This document shows positions 61,995-64,000 of a stretch of DNA of 64,000 bases, one piece after another. The stretch is from positions 141,501 through 205,500 of the forward strand of contig CAJNDS010002744.1 in assembly GCA_905221605.1 (NCBI GenBank), in the 5' to 3' direction. Made by a program: the position numbers and the translations under genes. Under the pieces are notes generated by a model that made no database searches, was not told the DNA's origin, and saw only the letters and a program-made list of their open reading frames with translations. Every line of letters begins with the position of its first letter. The first letter of the stretch is position 1. Origin of the DNA: Symbiodinium natans. Taxonomy: Eukaryota; Sar; Dinophyceae; Suessiales; Symbiodiniaceae.

Positions 61995-62505
61995 GTTTTA
62001 GGCGTAACGGGGCCGTATCGGGCCGCGTAGGAATTTGGGCTTTAGGTTTAGGGTTTTGGGCCCAGTGAGCCGTTGTTGGCCTGTGTGCGTTTGAGGGTGT
62101 TATTGCAATTAGGTCCAGAGGCTCCAGTGGTCCAGGGATCAGTGGTGGTTGCCGAGGCCCAGCGGCCTGGGCGAAGGCTTCCGACCCCCTCTCTGCCCAG
62201 CCGCTGAAGGCTCAATTCAGGATTTTGAGTGTATCGTTGTGGTTTTGTCTTTGTTTTGTGAGGTCTAAGGGCCTCTGCCAGCAGTGACTTAGTCCGGTGT
62301 AGGGGATGAGGATGATAAGGGTTCAAAACTTTTCGGGTGGCAACCTAAGCTCACTTTCCCAAGATGTCCCAAAATGCCCCAACCTATCAACGCAGAGCGT
62401 GGTTGAAAGCCCATAGCGGCGTCTGTGTGTCATCCCGGGTAGCGGGTACTAAGCCCAAAACCCTGAACCGTAAAACCATACGCCCAACCCCCCCCCCCCC
62501 AACAG

Positions 62506-62586
62506 GAATGCTTTGTGTGCAGGCCTTCGACAGCAAACCTGAGCGCATGGTGCCGGGCTCAGACATCGACATGTTCTTCCTTTCAG
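62506..62586 (+). CDS. Exon: MLCVQAFDSKPERMVPGSDI
   Basis: Acceptor CCCCCAACAG| after a poly-C tract. The donor is either ATG|GTGCCG or later. It continues DMFFLS. Unrecognised. An upstream patch at 62,395-62,440 (RAWLKAHSGVCVSS) may be another exon. Confidence 0.45.
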
Positions 62587-62899
62587 ATTTTTGGGCGCTT
62601 CGTTAGCTCGGGGGGGGCTCACCAGGCCCGGCTGTTGTGGGTTTGAAGGGTTGAAGGGGGGCTCCCGAGCCGCAGCTCCATCCTTTGAAGGGATGCCCTT
62701 TGCCCAAGACCTTGTTTATGCCTCCACGGTGTGAGCGGATCTGCCCTGAACCCCGAACCGGGAGCCCGCGACTTCACTGATTTGCGTGGATCAGGTTCCA
62801 AGAAATTTGGGGTTTAGGAAGGTGAGAGGGGGGGGGGGGGGCACGGTCAAGAGGTTCCAGTGCGGCGCAAGGGTTAATCGAAGCTCAGCCTTAAGGCAG

Positions 62900-62945
62900 A
62901 TGTGGCGAAGATCCTCATGGACATCATGGAGCGCAACATCAGCAG
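62900..62945 (+). CDS. Microexon: VAKILMDIMERNIS
   Basis: Acceptor TTAAGGCAG|, GC donor (AGCAG|GCCCCC). The frame stays open to RPPCK. Amphipathic helix. Unrecognised. Confidence 0.6.
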
Positions 62946-63207
62946 GCCCCCATGCAAGCCTTACTCAAACCAACCCTGAACTTCTAGAAGCCGCAAAAGC
63001 CCCAGAAAGACGTTTAGGGTCTTTATGTAGGGTTTGGCAGGGTTCTTTAGTTGCAGGTTTTGTGCATTGCGTCGCCCCCTAAACCAGACCGTGCACCTGA
63101 AGCTCCCAAATCCCTGAGCTGCGAGGAGTCTTTGTCTCGGCTTCTTGCTGTGGCACTGTGGGGCTTTGGCAGCTTCGGGATGAAGCTTCAGGTGTTTTAT
63201 GCCGCAG

Positions 63208-63337
63208 GCTGAAGCATTAATTCCCGGTCGAGTTCACATGCGCCGCGCGCCAGGCTCGCCGGCGGCGGTGACCACAGCGTTCCGGACGTGCACTCGGAGC
63301 ACAGTTGTGCAGGGGACGCACTTCAAGAAATCGGAGG
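63208..63337 (+). CDS. Exon: AEALIPGRVHMRRAPGSPAA
   Basis: Acceptor ATGCCGCAG|, donor GAGG|GTAGGA. It has 130 nt and continues VTTAFRTCTRSTVVQGTHFK. Basic and Thr-rich. An internal CAG|GG could mark a second exon. Unrecognised. Confidence 0.55.
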
Positions 63338-63430
63338 GTAGGATGATGTAGGATGATGTAGGATGTCTGTTAAGGAGCTACCCAAAAGAGCAGAACCCCT
63401 GGGTGCATCACCCTGTTTCAACCTGCTCAG

Positions 63431-63475
63431 GTGCAGCATGTCTTCGCAGCTAGCGAGCAAATGACCATCACAGAG
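63431..63475 (+). CDS. Microexon: VQHVFAASEQMTITE
   Basis: Acceptor CTGCTCAG|, GC donor (GAG|GCCTCT). Forty-five nucleotides, phase 0 at both ends. Confidence 0.55.
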
Positions 63476-63876
63476 GCCTCTTGCCTATGCAGCCTATGCC
63501 TTGCTTTCCAGCGGGTTCTCAGACCTTGGGCCCCAAGCCTTGAACCTCTCACGCCCGGTGCGTGGGGCCGAGTCGTGCCTTACCTACTTGTGAACGACAG
63601 TTTCCTAGACAGAAGTTAGCAAGGAACCGATGATGGAGCATTCGTTAAGAAGTCCGAGCTGTGATGGGGGCGTTCTGCGCCTTCATGAACTGGAGGGGGG
63701 ACCTCACATCCTTTCCCCAAGATGTCGAAGCCAAGTGTTTGCCACGGAGCCTTTTTATGATCAGTGCTAGCGCCCATTTACGCAAACATAAAGGTATTTG
63801 GGTGCTCTCTAATTCCAATATTCAGACCAGCGGCGTGCTGACACACTTGGACGTGCTTCGACGTACCTGCACGCAG

Positions 63877-63947
63877 GAAGGCACCGTTGTGAGCAACGTG
63901 CGCGAGAACGCGTGGGCGCGGGTGGATTCCGAAATCACGGCACTTCG
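63877..63947 (+). CDS. Exon: EGTVVSNVRENAWARVDSEI
   Basis: Acceptor GCACGCAG|, GC donor (CG|GCTTTC). It ends TALR. The pattern GTxVxxVRENxWARVD recalls small SH3-like beta barrels, but the fragment is too short to assign. The gene runs off the window. Confidence 0.55.
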
Positions 63948-64000
63948 GCTTTCATCCTGGGGTCTGCACTTGGGTGTTAGGTTAAGGTAGGTGGTTATTG

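Noticed and set aside
1..64000. tRNA, rRNA, CRISPR array or bacterial operon
   Set aside because: No cloverleaf, rRNA core sequence, or short regular repeats with unique spacers was recognised by eye, and gene structure is that of a spliced nuclear genome.
1..64000. Relict dinoflagellate spliced-leader sequence marking retrocopied genes
   Set aside because: I looked for the conserved leader core near 38.5 kb and 39.5 kb and did not find it, so retrocopy origin of those frames stays a guess.

Overview
The window looks like a piece of a dinoflagellate nuclear genome, probably Symbiodiniaceae-like. This is inferred from gene architecture, not from a database match. Supporting signs are very small exons (about 30-130 nt) scattered on the + strand through tens of kilobases, acceptors of the form AG|, donors that are often GC and once possibly GA instead of GT, interstitial words resembling the TTTAGGG telomere type, decayed Copia and LINE retroelements, and abundant minisatellites and triplet arrays. 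There is no sign of bacterial operons, and no tRNA or rRNA gene was recognised.

Layout. 0-16 kb is a repeat-rich graveyard: local repeats (0-2.4 kb), a broken Copia-type gag-protease on the - strand (5.0-6.5 kb) between inverted 80-bp repeats, a Copia-like integrase remnant (7.4-7.6 kb), a 60-bp minisatellite (8.9-9.4 kb), a LINE endonuclease to RT-N-terminus reading frame on the - strand (9.45-10.9 kb), a cluster of small hairpins (11.6-11.9 kb), a duplicated segment and a second 60-bp minisatellite (12.1-13.4 kb), then a frameshifted LINE reverse transcriptase on the + strand (13.9-15.0 kb).

16-37 kb holds a series of small + strand exons. At 23.5-24.3 kb four of them join in phase into a PDZ-like domain. 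Others code for coiled coil or unrecognised sequence. It cannot be decided from sequence alone whether they are one gene or several.

37-43 kb is denser and less intron-rich: a GAA/AAG triplet array, a Ser/Pro-rich coiled-coil protein with a possible frameshift (38.5-39.3 kb), an unrecognised basic reading frame (39.5-40.25 kb), and the clearest gene of the window (40.9-42.6 kb). That gene codes for a polytopic membrane protein of about 533 residues. It has a possible N-myristoylation signal and a TIR-like fold whose first strand is separated from the rest by two membrane helices.

43-64 kb is a second long run of + strand microexons, all unrecognised in family. It is interrupted by a CTA/CTG array, a duplicated 0.4-0.6 kb segment, and a 1.84-kb terminal-inverted-repeat element (59,958-61,798) flanked by a perfect 8-bp target duplication and sitting about 110 bp upstream of an exon. 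Introns are filled with degenerate GGGTTT/AAACCC-type words. Exon boundaries are my readings of frame, splice-site context and protein-likeness, and single boundaries may be off by a few codons.
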